DNA from: VRUE01 sp963720805
GTDB lineage: Bacteria > Actinomycetota > Thermoleophilia > Solirubrobacterales > 70-9
Length of the DNA: 64,000 nucleotides
Direction: 5' to 3'
NCBI GenBank assembly: GCA_963720805.1
Contig: CAVRGT010000006.1
Coordinates: 310,001 to 374,000 of the forward strand
Positions 41,145-48,096 of the stretch are shown here, piece after piece (the stretch's first letter is position 1; each line of letters begins with the position of its first letter). The notes beneath the pieces are model-generated. The model saw only the letters and a program-made list of their open reading frames with translations, was not told the origin of the DNA and ran no database searches. Position numbers and translations under genes: made by a program.

Positions 41145-42392
41145 ATGAAGATCGGAATCATCGGGCTCGGCTACGTCGGCCTCCCCCTCGCCGTCGCCTT
41201 TGCCGAGAGCGGACACGATGTCGTCGCCCTCGACGCCGACACCCGCAAGGTCGAGAGCCTGGAGCGAGGCGAGAGCTACATCGAGGACATCCCGAGCTCG
41301 GCGCTGGCGCCGCTCGGCGAGCGGCTGCGCCCCACCACTCGTCACGCCGACCTCGCCTCCTGCGACGCGGTGATCATCTGCGTGCCGACGCCGCTGACCG
41401 GCTCGCGCGAGCCCGACCTCAGCTACTTGCTCGACGCCGGCAAAGCGCTCTCCCAGGTCCTCCAGGCCGGTCAGCTCGTCGTGCTCGAGTCGACCACCTA
41501 CCCGGGCACGACACGCGAGCGCCTGGCGCCGATCCTCGAGGAATCCGGCCTGAAGACGGGCAGCGACTTCTTCCTCGCCTTCTCGCCGGAGCGGATCGAC
41601 CCGGGCCGCACCGACTACACGGTCAAGACCACGCCGAAGCTGGTCGGCGGCATGACCGAGGAGTGCACCGAGCGGGCGCGGGCGCTCTATGCCCTGATCT
41701 GCGACGAGGTCGTCGTCCTCTCCTCGCCCGAGACGGCGGAGCTCTCAAAGCTCCTGGAGAACATCTTCCGCTCGGTCAACATCGCCTTCGTCAACGAGTT
41801 GGCCCAGCTCTGCGACCGGCTCAAGATCGACGTCTGGGAGGTGATCGACGCCGCCTCGACCAAGCCCTTCGGCTTCATGCGCTTCGAGCCCGGGCCGGGG
41901 ATGGGCGGGCACTGCCTGCCGATCGACCCCTTCTACCTCGCCTTCAAGGCGCGCGAACACGACTTCTACCCGGAGTTCATCGAGCTGGCGGGCAAGATGA
42001 ACCAGGCCCAGCCCGCCTACTGCGCGGAGCGCATCGAGCGGGCCCTGAACGATCTCGGCAAACCGGTCAAGGACTCGAAGATCCTCATCCTCGGCGTCAG
42101 CTACAAGGCCGGGGTTGGCGACATGCGCGAGTCTCCGGCGCTGAAGATCACCGAGCTCCTGCGCGAGCTGGGCGGCGACGTCTCCTACCACGACCCCCAT
42201 GTGCCCGAGCTGCCCAAGTTCGGCCTCCGGTCGGTCGACCTTGACACGGCGGCCGCCGCCGCGGACATCGCGGCAATCGTTACCGCCCATCCCGGGGTCG
42301 ACTACGAGGCCCTGGCCGCCGCCGTACCCGTGCTGGTCGACTTCCGCGGCGTCACCCGCGCGATCGAGGCCGAGAACCTGATCCGGCTCTAG
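41145..42392 (+). CDS. UDP-sugar 6-dehydrogenase (WbpA/WbpO type)
   Basis: A 415-residue nucleotide-sugar dehydrogenase that oxidises a UDP-hexose(amine) at C6 to the uronate. It has an NAD loop IGIIGLGYVGLPLAVAFAESG, the central FSPERIDPGR, and GPGMGGHCLPIDPFYL with the catalytic Cys near residue 257. The signature GPGMGGHCLPIDPFYL favours UDP-GlcNAc or UDP-ManNAc dehydrogenases over UDP-glucose dehydrogenase. It may supply a uronic acid to the exopolysaccharide made by the cluster 6 kb downstream. The ATG at 41145 is preceded by TAGACT. Confidence 0.92.
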   Translation: MKIGIIGLGYVGLPLAVAFAESGHDVVALDADTRKVESLERGESYIEDIPSSALAPLGERLRPTTRHADLASCDAVIICVPTPLTGSREPDLSYLLDAGKALSQVLQAGQLVVLESTTYPGTTRERLAPILEESGLKTGSDFFLAFSPERIDPGRTDYTVKTTPKLVGGMTEECTERARALYALICDEVVVLSSPETAELSKLLENIFRSVNIAFVNELAQLCDRLKIDVWEVIDAASTKPFGFMRFEPGPGMGGHCLPIDPFYLAFKAREHDFYPEFIELAGKMNQAQPAYCAERIERALNDLGKPVKDSKILILGVSYKAGVGDMRESPALKITELLRELGGDVSYHDPHVPELPKFGLRSVDLDTAAAAADIAAIVTAHPGVDYEALAAAVPVLVDFRGVTRAIEAENLIRL

Positions 42393-42400
42393 CCGGTCGC

Positions 42401-42416
42401 CGGGGCCGCCGCCCCG
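42401..42416. terminator. Hairpin between convergent genes
   Basis: CGGGGC and GCCCCG pair around CGCC, filling the space between the UDP-sugar dehydrogenase stop and the opposing stop at 42417. No T-run. Confidence 0.45.
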
Positions 42417-42779
42417 TCAGTGGGCCTTTTTGAGGCGGGTGCGTTCCTCGTGGCGTTCGACCACCTGGGCGATCAGCTTCTTCACGTTGGAGTCGCCGCT
42501 TGCCTTGATGTGGCCGGTCTCATATGCCTTGCGGTAGCTGCGCACGGTGCCGTTCTCGGCCAGCTCGTTGAACTGGGGGCGGTCGATCTGGACCAGCACC
42601 CGCTCGTCCTGGGAGAGGTCCTTCTTGATCACCGGGCCCGGGACCTCTACCCGGTAGAGCTGGATGTCGTGTTTGGCCTTCAGTTCGAGGCCGAAGACCA
42701 GTTTCAGCTTCTGCAGCGCCGGAACCTCGGCCTGGAAGCGCTCGACCGCAAGCTTGATCAGGTCCGGGGTGGATGCCAC
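42417..42779 (-). CDS. Small SCP2-like protein coupled to acyl-CoA dehydrogenase
   Basis: A 120-residue protein whose GTG start shares a base with the stop of the acyl-CoA dehydrogenase gene (TAGTG), so co-translation is certain. The sequence LKLVFGLELKAKHDIQLYRVEVPGPVIKKDLSQDERVLVQIDRPQFNELAENGTV, with a basic C-terminus (HEERTRLKKAH), resembles SCP2-type lipid-carrier domains, but the match is weak. It may bind the acyl-CoA or assist the dehydrogenase. Start codons further upstream would run into the dehydrogenase. Confidence 0.65.
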   Translation of the reverse strand: MASTPDLIKLAVERFQAEVPALQKLKLVFGLELKAKHDIQLYRVEVPGPVIKKDLSQDERVLVQIDRPQFNELAENGTVRSYRKAYETGHIKASGDSNVKKLIAQVVERHEERTRLKKAH

Positions 42780-43990
42780 TAGATCTTGTGCCTCTGCAGC
42801 AGCTTCTTGCCAATAACCATGCGCTGGATCTCCGAGGTTCCCTCGCCGATCAGCAGCAGCGGGGCGTCGCGGTAGAGGCGCTCGATCTCGTACTCCTTCG
42901 AGTAGCCGTAGCCGCCGTGGATGCGGAAGCACTCCTCGACGCACTCCTTGCCGGTCTCCGAGGCGAGCAGCTTCGCCATCCCGGCCTCGAGGTCAGAACG
43001 CGCGCCGGCGTCCTTCATCCGCGCCGCCTTGCGGGTGACGAGGCGGGCGGCCTCGATCTTGGTCGCCATGTCGGCGAGCTTGAACTGGATCGCCTGGTGC
43101 TGGGCGATCGGCTTGCCGAAGGTCTTGCGCTCCTGCGAGTAGCGCAGGGCGAGCTCAAGCGCGCGCTGGGCGATGCCGACGCCGCGGGCGGCAACGTTGA
43201 CGCGGCCGACCTCCAGGGCGTCCATCATCTGCACGAAGCCCTCGCCGACGCCCTCTTCGCCGCCGAGCACGCGCTCTGGCGGGCAGCGGTAGCCGTCGTA
43301 GACAAGCTCGGTCGACTCGACGCCCTTGTAGCCCATCTTCTTGATCTTGGGCGGCACGTTGAGGCCCTTGAAGTCACCCTCGCCGATTTCCTCCCAGGGC
43401 TTCTTCTCGGTGATGAAGCAGGTCATCCCCTTGTAGGCGGGTTCGGCCTTCGGATCGGTCTTCATCAGCACGAAGACGACCGAGGAACCGAGGCCGTTGG
43501 TGACCCACATCTTCTGGCCGTTGAGCTCCCAGTTGCCGTCCTCGCTCTTCTTGGCGGTCGACTTGATGCCCTGCACGTCGGAGCCGACCTCAGGCTCAGA
43601 CAGCGAGAAGGCGGCGCGGATCTCGCCGGTCGCCATCTTCGGCAGGAAGTACTCCTTCTGCTCGTCAGTGCCGAACTTCATCAGCAGGTAGGAGCCGATG
43701 AAGTGGGTGTTGACGACGCCGGAGATCGAGATCCAACCGCGCGAGAGCTCTTCGACGATCATCGCGTAGGTGGTCAGATCGAGGCCCATGCCACCGTACT
43801 CTTCGGGAATCGTCACCCCGAACAGCCCGAGCTCCTTCATTTCCTCGACGATCGGCTCCGGGTAGGAGTCCTCGTGGTCGTAGTGCTCGGCTTGGGGAAT
43901 GATCTTCTCGTCGGCGAACTGGCGCACCATTTCGGTGATCGCCTGCTGCTCGTCGGTCTGCTCACGGAAGGCGGCGGTGTCTACGGCCAT
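42779..43990 (-). CDS. Acyl-CoA dehydrogenase (candidate methylsuccinyl-CoA dehydrogenase)
   Basis: A 403-residue FAD enzyme. FSLSEPEVGSD and KMWVTNGLGSSVVFVL are the flavin and substrate motifs, RKTFGKPIAQHQAIQF and HGGYGYSKEYEIERLYRDA the dimer and FAD contacts, and IGEGTSEIQR carries the catalytic Glu position. Its length matches ordinary short-chain dehydrogenases. The presence of ccr, ecm, a MaoC hydratase and a malyl-CoA lyase in the same window makes methylsuccinyl-CoA the likely substrate (as in Streptomyces); isovaleryl-CoA for leucine breakdown is the alternative. It lies 5 bases after pabB and is coupled to the SCP2-like gene. Confidence 0.88.
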   Translation of the reverse strand: MAVDTAAFREQTDEQQAITEMVRQFADEKIIPQAEHYDHEDSYPEPIVEEMKELGLFGVTIPEEYGGMGLDLTTYAMIVEELSRGWISISGVVNTHFIGSYLLMKFGTDEQKEYFLPKMATGEIRAAFSLSEPEVGSDVQGIKSTAKKSEDGNWELNGQKMWVTNGLGSSVVFVLMKTDPKAEPAYKGMTCFITEKKPWEEIGEGDFKGLNVPPKIKKMGYKGVESTELVYDGYRCPPERVLGGEEGVGEGFVQMMDALEVGRVNVAARGVGIAQRALELALRYSQERKTFGKPIAQHQAIQFKLADMATKIEAARLVTRKAARMKDAGARSDLEAGMAKLLASETGKECVEECFRIHGGYGYSKEYEIERLYRDAPLLLIGEGTSEIQRMVIGKKLLQRHKI

Positions 43991-43995
43991 GGCTC

Positions 43996-45540
43996 CTAGC
44001 TCGTCGGTGTCGGGGACAGAGGGTGGCGCTCGGACTTGTCCGGCGCGGCGGCAGGGGCGAAGGATATCGACGCGCCGCCGCCGAGCGCGGCGGCGGGCGC
44101 CGCGGCCTTGAGCAGCATCTCGGCGATCTCCTGCTCGGGGTCGGAATCGACGACGATCGCGCCGCCGGCCCCGATCGTCGCTTTGCCCGCCTCGAGGACG
44201 ATCGTGCGGATCGCGACCGAGAGGTCACAGGCGCCGTCGGCGCCAAACCAGCCGATCGCGCCCGAGTAGACACCGCGCGCCGCGCCCTCGAGCTCGTCGA
44301 TGATCTCCATCGTGCGCCGCTTCGGCGCCCCGGTCATCGAGCCGGGCGGGAAGCAGGCGCGCAAGGCGTCGAGCGGGCCGAGCTCGGGACGCAGGCGACC
44401 GCTGATGCTGGAGACGAGCTGGTGCACGGTCTCGTAGCTCTCGACCGCCATCAACTCGGGGACCTCGACGCTGCCGATCTCACAGACGCGGCCGAGGTCG
44501 TTGCGCATCAGGTCGACGATCGTCACGTTCTCGGCCCGGGACTTGGTGCCGCTGCGCAGCTCGGCCGCGAGCCGGGCGTCCTCGCCGTCGGTGGTGCCGC
44601 GGCGGCTGGTGCCCTTGATCGGCCGGGTTTCGGCGCGTCCGTCGCGATCGACCGAGAGAAAGCGCTCCGGCGAGGAGCTGAGCACAGCGAGGTCGCCGAA
44701 TCGAATGTAGGAGGCGAACGGCGCCGGATTGGCGCGGCGCAAGGCCCGGTAGAGCTCGAGCGGATCGGCGTCGGTCTCGGCCTCAAGCGTGTCGGTGAGG
44801 CAGATCTCGTAGCTGTGGCCGGCGGTTAAGTAGCGCTTGCAGGCCTCGATGTCCTCGCGGTAGCGCCGCCGCGAGCGGCGCGGGATGAGCGGCGACACCG
44901 AGCCGACCCGCGGCTCGGCGAGCGCCGGCAGCTCAGCGAGACGGCCGGCCGTCTCCTCGATCCACCCGTCCGCCTCTGCCCGCAGCCGAACCGCATCAAC
45001 CTCTCCATCTGCCGGGTGGAGAAGTTGATGCAGTTCGGGCGGGGGAGCCGGGAGGGTGAGCAGGTAGGTGTGGCGCTCCTGGTGGTCGAAGGCGATCAGG
45101 CGGTCGGCGAGGATGAGGGCTGCGTCGGGGGTCGGGGCGCGGTGGGCGGCCATGCCGTCGCACTCGGCCTTGAGCTCGTAGCCGAGGTAGCCGGCGAAGC
45201 CGCAATTGAAATCGAAGGGGAGATCGATGGTGGGCGGGCGCAAGCGCTCCAACTCGCCGCCGAGGTAATCGAAGATCGATTCGGCCCGAACTTCGACCCG
45301 GCCGCGGCGCTCGATCCGGACCTCCCCCGCCCCGACGTCGTAGGTGAGCACTGCCGCAAGCGGCCCCTCGCTGTCCCCCATATAGGAGAAGCGCCCGCGC
45401 TCGCCCGCAGCGCTGCTGTCGAGCCAGAAGGCGTTGCGGCTCTGTCCGTATATATGGACGAAGGCGCGCTCGGGGTCAGGCATCGAGTCGAGGCGGCGCA
45501 CAACCGGCGAGATGGTCCCGGGCTGGCGGTCGGCCGGCAT
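43996..45540 (-). CDS. pabB: Aminodeoxychorismate synthase component I, in-frame hairpin insertion
   Basis: A 514-residue chorismate-utilising enzyme. The core has HSYEICLTDTLEA, LSSSPERFLSV, PIKGTSRRG (the Lys of PIKGT marks PabB and not anthranilate synthase), VDLMRNDLGRVCEIGSV and FPPGSMTGAPKRRTMEIID. Near residue 182 the sequence LPAPPP continues as ELHQLLHPADGEVDAVRL, then RAEADGWI. These 17 or so residues come from a hairpin (44986-45038) also found downstream of cofE. The first ATG at 45540 follows TATCTT by 7 bases. It is divergent from pabC, giving the two folate-branch enzymes a shared 20-base promoter region; acyl-CoA dehydrogenase follows in the same operon. Confidence 0.92.
   Translation of the reverse strand: MPADRQPGTISPVVRRLDSMPDPERAFVHIYGQSRNAFWLDSSAAGERGRFSYMGDSEGPLAAVLTYDVGAGEVRIERRGRVEVRAESIFDYLGGELERLRPPTIDLPFDFNCGFAGYLGYELKAECDGMAAHRAPTPDAALILADRLIAFDHQERHTYLLTLPAPPPELHQLLHPADGEVDAVRLRAEADGWIEETAGRLAELPALAEPRVGSVSPLIPRRSRRRYREDIEACKRYLTAGHSYEICLTDTLEAETDADPLELYRALRRANPAPFASYIRFGDLAVLSSSPERFLSVDRDGRAETRPIKGTSRRGTTDGEDARLAAELRSGTKSRAENVTIVDLMRNDLGRVCEIGSVEVPELMAVESYETVHQLVSSISGRLRPELGPLDALRACFPPGSMTGAPKRRTMEIIDELEGAARGVYSGAIGWFGADGACDLSVAIRTIVLEAGKATIGAGGAIVVDSDPEQEIAEMLLKAAAPAAALGGGASISFAPAAAPDKSERHPLSPTPTS
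44986..45038 (-). repeat. 22-bp-stem hairpin inside pabB
   Basis: Arms 44986-45007 and 45017-45038 pair at 20 of 22 positions around loop TCTGCCGGG. Stem (GCATCAAC...GTTGATGC) and loop are a diverged copy of the hairpin at 17294-17354, 27 kb away. Here it is translated. Confidence 0.82.
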
Positions 45541-45560
45541 CCGGTGCAAGATACCCAGCA

Positions 45561-46349
45561 ATGTCAGCTCCCCCCCATGCCGATCCCGGCAGGGGCGTCT
45601 TCGAGACCATGCTCGTCATCGCCGGGCGAGCGGTCGAGCTCGATGCCCACCTCGGACGGCTCAGCGCCAGCGTCGAGGCGCTCTACGGTCGCGGCCTGCC
45701 CGCGCAAGCACGCGGCCTCGCGATCGGTCGCGCCGCGGGGGTCGAGCACGGCAAACTGCGCCTTACGGTCGTTCCCGCACCCGCCGGCCTGCGCCCGGCG
45801 GTCGAGACGGCGGAGGTCGATGTCGACGCCGTCTTCCCGGGTCCAGAGCGGGCGGCGTCGCTGCGCAGCCAGGTCGTCGCAGGCGGTCTGGGAGAGCACA
45901 AGTGGGCCGACCGCGACCTGCTCGACCGCCTCACCATCGCCTCACCTGGCGAGCTGCCGTTGCTCCTCGACGCTGACGGAACGGTGCTCGAGGCATCGCG
46001 CGCCAGCCTGTTCGCGGTCAGGGACGGCAGGCTCATGACTCCACCCACGGACGGGCGCATCTTGCCCTCGATCGCGCGCCGGCAAGCGATCGAGGTGGCA
46101 AACGCAGAGGCAATCGAGACGAGCGAAGAGCGCCTGACGCCGGATGATTTGCGATCCACCGAGGTCTTCCTCACCGGCTCGGTGCGCGGGGTCGAGCCGG
46201 TGAGAGTGCTCGACGGCGTCGAGCTGCCGAGTCCCGGCGAGGTCAGTGAGCGGCTTGCGGCCGGCCTGCGGCGCCGTTGGCGGGTGCCGGCAGCGGGACC
46301 CGTTGCAGCTGTCGCAGGCGGGCAACCAGGCGGTCGGCCCGAGCGCTGA
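45561..46349 (+). CDS. pabC: 4-amino-4-deoxychorismate lyase (class IV aminotransferase fold)
   Basis: A 262-residue PLP enzyme that releases p-aminobenzoate and pyruvate from aminodeoxychorismate. Motifs: GRGVFETMLVIAGRAVELDAHLGRL at the N-terminus, KWADRDLL with the PLP Lys region, and LEASRASLFAVRDGRLMTPPTDGRILPSIAR, the class IV signature. Divergent from pabB with the start codons 20 bases apart. Its 3' end overlaps the opposing small coiled-coil gene by 107 bases. Confidence 0.88.
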   Translation: MSAPPHADPGRGVFETMLVIAGRAVELDAHLGRLSASVEALYGRGLPAQARGLAIGRAAGVEHGKLRLTVVPAPAGLRPAVETAEVDVDAVFPGPERAASLRSQVVAGGLGEHKWADRDLLDRLTIASPGELPLLLDADGTVLEASRASLFAVRDGRLMTPPTDGRILPSIARRQAIEVANAEAIETSEERLTPDDLRSTEVFLTGSVRGVEPVRVLDGVELPSPGEVSERLAAGLRRRWRVPAAGPVAAVAGGQPGGRPER

Positions 46350-46683
46350 AGTCGCTGAGGCTGTCGTCATCCTCCACGCCGGCGGGTCCCTCGTCCTCCC
46401 GGTCCCCGACGGCCGGCTGCGGCGATGGCGGAGGGGACATCGCGGCGACGCGGTCCTGCACCTCGAGCGCCGTGGCGCTCGCCTTCTCGGCCAGGCCGGC
46501 AGCGCGCTCGGCCTGCTCGGCAGCGCTGATCGCCGCGGCGCCAACGGTCACCACCGCAGCCTCGGAGGCTCGCGCCATCGTCAGCGCCAGCTCCACCCGT
46601 CGCTCCAACTCACCGATCAAAGGTGGCCGCGCCTGCTCGGGAAGCAACCAGTCCTGCGTGCTCTCACCGCCGGCAGCGCTCAT
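46243..46683 (-). CDS. Small coiled-coil protein of unknown function
   Basis: A 146-residue helical protein. Residues about 28-85 (LIGELERRVELALTMARASEAAV to EKASATALEVQDRVA) predict an Ala/Glu-rich coiled coil. A charged linker and a basic motif (FSARADRLVARLRQLQRV) follow. It overlaps pabC by 107 bases in convergent orientation. The amino-acid composition and sense codon use favour this strand over the opposite frame, but with moderate confidence. No family recognised. Confidence 0.55.
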   Translation of the reverse strand: MSAAGGESTQDWLLPEQARPPLIGELERRVELALTMARASEAAVVTVGAAAISAAEQAERAAGLAEKASATALEVQDRVAAMSPPPSPQPAVGDREDEGPAGVEDDDSLSDFSARADRLVARLRQLQRVPLPAPANGAAGRPQAAH

Positions 46684-46717
46684 CCCCTCCAAGGTACGGC
46701 GCCGCCCCCAAAACTCC

Positions 46718-46762
46718 TCCGGTGCGCCTTATGCACGCCACGGGTGCATAAGGCGCACCGGA
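46718..46762. repeat. Perfect 18-bp-stem hairpin upstream of the lyase gene
   Basis: Arms 46718-46735 and 46745-46762 are exact reverse complements around CGCCACGGG. The outer stem TCCGGTGCGC matches the palindrome before cofE (16436). It lies between the coiled-coil gene promoter side and the malyl-CoA lyase promoter. Confidence 0.78.
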
Positions 46763-46835
46763 AGGCCTGGGTCACCCGAACGGGCGTTTGGGTAGATTCC
46801 CAACGACAGGCGATACCGAGCTAATTAGGAGCAGT

Positions 46836-47888
46836 GTGAGAAACCCCAGAGACTTCTTCCAGCCGCAGGCGATCGGCGCCCCCGAGCCGCTGCGCGAGAT
46901 TCCCGTCAAGCCCTCGCGGATGATCCACTTCCTCGACTTCTCCAACGAGAAGATGGTCGAAAAGGCCGCTGGGATCGCGGCGAAGACCGACATCCTGCTC
47001 GGCAACCTCGAGGACGCGATCCCGCTCGACCGCAAGGAGGCCGCTCGCGCCGGCCTGATCCGCGCCGCCAAGGAGTCCGACTTCGGCCAGACCGCGCTCT
47101 GGACCCGGGTCAACTCGCTGGAGAGCCCCTGGGTGCTCGACGACCTCACCACCCTGGTGACCGAGATCGGCGACCAGCTCGAGGTCGTGATGGTGCCCAA
47201 GGTCGAGGGCGCCTGGGACATCCACTACGTCGACCGCCTGCTGGCCCAGCTCGAGGCCAAGGCGAAGCTCGAGCGGCCGATCCTGATCCACGCGATCCTC
47301 GAGACGGCGCAGGGCGTCGTCAACCTCGAGCAGATCGCTGCCGCCAGTCCGCGCATGCAGGGGATGAGCTTCGGCCCCGCCGACCTCGCCGCCTCGCGGC
47401 GGATGAAGACCACTCGCGTCGGCGGCGGGCACCCCGGCTACCGGGTGATGGAGGACCCCGCCGACCCGGAGAACCCCGAGGCCAACCGCATCAGCGCCCA
47501 GCAGGACCTCTGGCATTACTCGATCGCCCGCATGGTCGACGCCTGCGCGGCGACCGGCATCCTGCCCTTCTACGGGCCCTTCGGCGACATCAAGGACACG
47601 GCCGGCTGCGAGACCCAGTTCCGCGCCGCATTCCTGATGGGCTGCGTCGGCGCCTGGTCGCTGCACCCGGTGCAGATCGACATCGCCAAGAAGGTCTTCA
47701 GCCCGCCCGCCGAGGAGGTCAAGTTCGCCAAGAAGGTGCTGGAGGCGATCCCCGACGGCGCCGGCGTGCACATGATCGACGGCAAGATGCAGGACGACGC
47801 CACCTGGAAGCAGTGCAAGGTGATGGTCGAGCTGGCGGAAATGCTCGCCGCCAAGGACCCGGAACTGGCCGAGACTTACGGTCTGTAG
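46836..47888 (+). CDS. mcl: L-malyl-CoA/beta-methylmalyl-CoA lyase (CitE-like)
   Basis: A 350-residue CitE-superfamily aldolase. MIHFLDFSNEKMVEKAAGIAAKTDILLGNLEDAIP opens the barrel (in the family this strand carries the acid residue), VMVPKVEGAWDIHYVD and LIHAILETAQGVVNLEQIAAASPRMQGMSFGPADLAASRRM hold the CoA and Mg2+ sites, and GCVGAWSLHPVQI closes it. It resembles malyl-CoA lyases of the ethylmalonyl-CoA pathway, which split beta-methylmalyl-CoA into glyoxylate and propionyl-CoA. The start is a GTG with AGGAG five bases upstream; TAGATT at about 46794 can be the -10 box. Followed by a classical terminator. Confidence 0.86.
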   Translation: MRNPRDFFQPQAIGAPEPLREIPVKPSRMIHFLDFSNEKMVEKAAGIAAKTDILLGNLEDAIPLDRKEAARAGLIRAAKESDFGQTALWTRVNSLESPWVLDDLTTLVTEIGDQLEVVMVPKVEGAWDIHYVDRLLAQLEAKAKLERPILIHAILETAQGVVNLEQIAAASPRMQGMSFGPADLAASRRMKTTRVGGGHPGYRVMEDPADPENPEANRISAQQDLWHYSIARMVDACAATGILPFYGPFGDIKDTAGCETQFRAAFLMGCVGAWSLHPVQIDIAKKVFSPPAEEVKFAKKVLEAIPDGAGVHMIDGKMQDDATWKQCKVMVELAEMLAAKDPELAETYGL

Positions 47889-47922
47889 TGCAGTTTTCCT
47901 AGTTTTGGGTTGGCTGCACCCT

Positions 47923-47948
47923 GACGAGTGAACCGACTCGTCCGTTTT
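47923..47948 (+). terminator. Intrinsic terminator after malyl-CoA lyase
   Basis: GACGAGT and ACTCGTC form a 7-bp stem around GAACCG, followed by CGTTTT. This is the most canonical terminator in the window. Confidence 0.75.
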
Positions 47949-48096
47949 ATCCGTAGTCCTTTTCTCGCCCTGCATTTTTCGTTCCGCGCTAACGTGAACG
48001 AGTAGCTCTGCCGATAGGGGGAAGGAACCGGGAAATCCCCGCTCCAGCGCCAAAAAACACGAAGAAACCTCCCTAAAAAAAGGTAACCCCCCGCTC
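47949..48096 (+). promoter_or_regulatory. Long structured leader before the glycosyltransferase cluster
   Basis: About 148 bases with no open frame: a T/C-rich promoter-like part (CCTTTTCTCGCCCTGCATTTTTCG), then a G/C block with GATAGGGGGAAGGAACCGGG and ATCCCCGC, closed by GCGCT...AGCGC pairing, then an A-rich stretch (CCTAAAAAAAGG) ending at the ATG. It may be a riboswitch or a protein-binding leader; it matches no class I can name. Confidence 0.4.

Noticed and set aside
46246..46824. Plus-strand frame of 192 codons overlapping the end of pabC
   Set aside because: It runs through the hairpin at 46718-46762 and has an unlikely composition; the minus-strand coiled-coil frame is more protein-like.
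47949..48096. A c-di-AMP or c-di-GMP riboswitch
   Set aside because: Some G-rich and GGGGA-type words recall such leaders, but I could not lay out the conserved core of either class, so I kept it unassigned.
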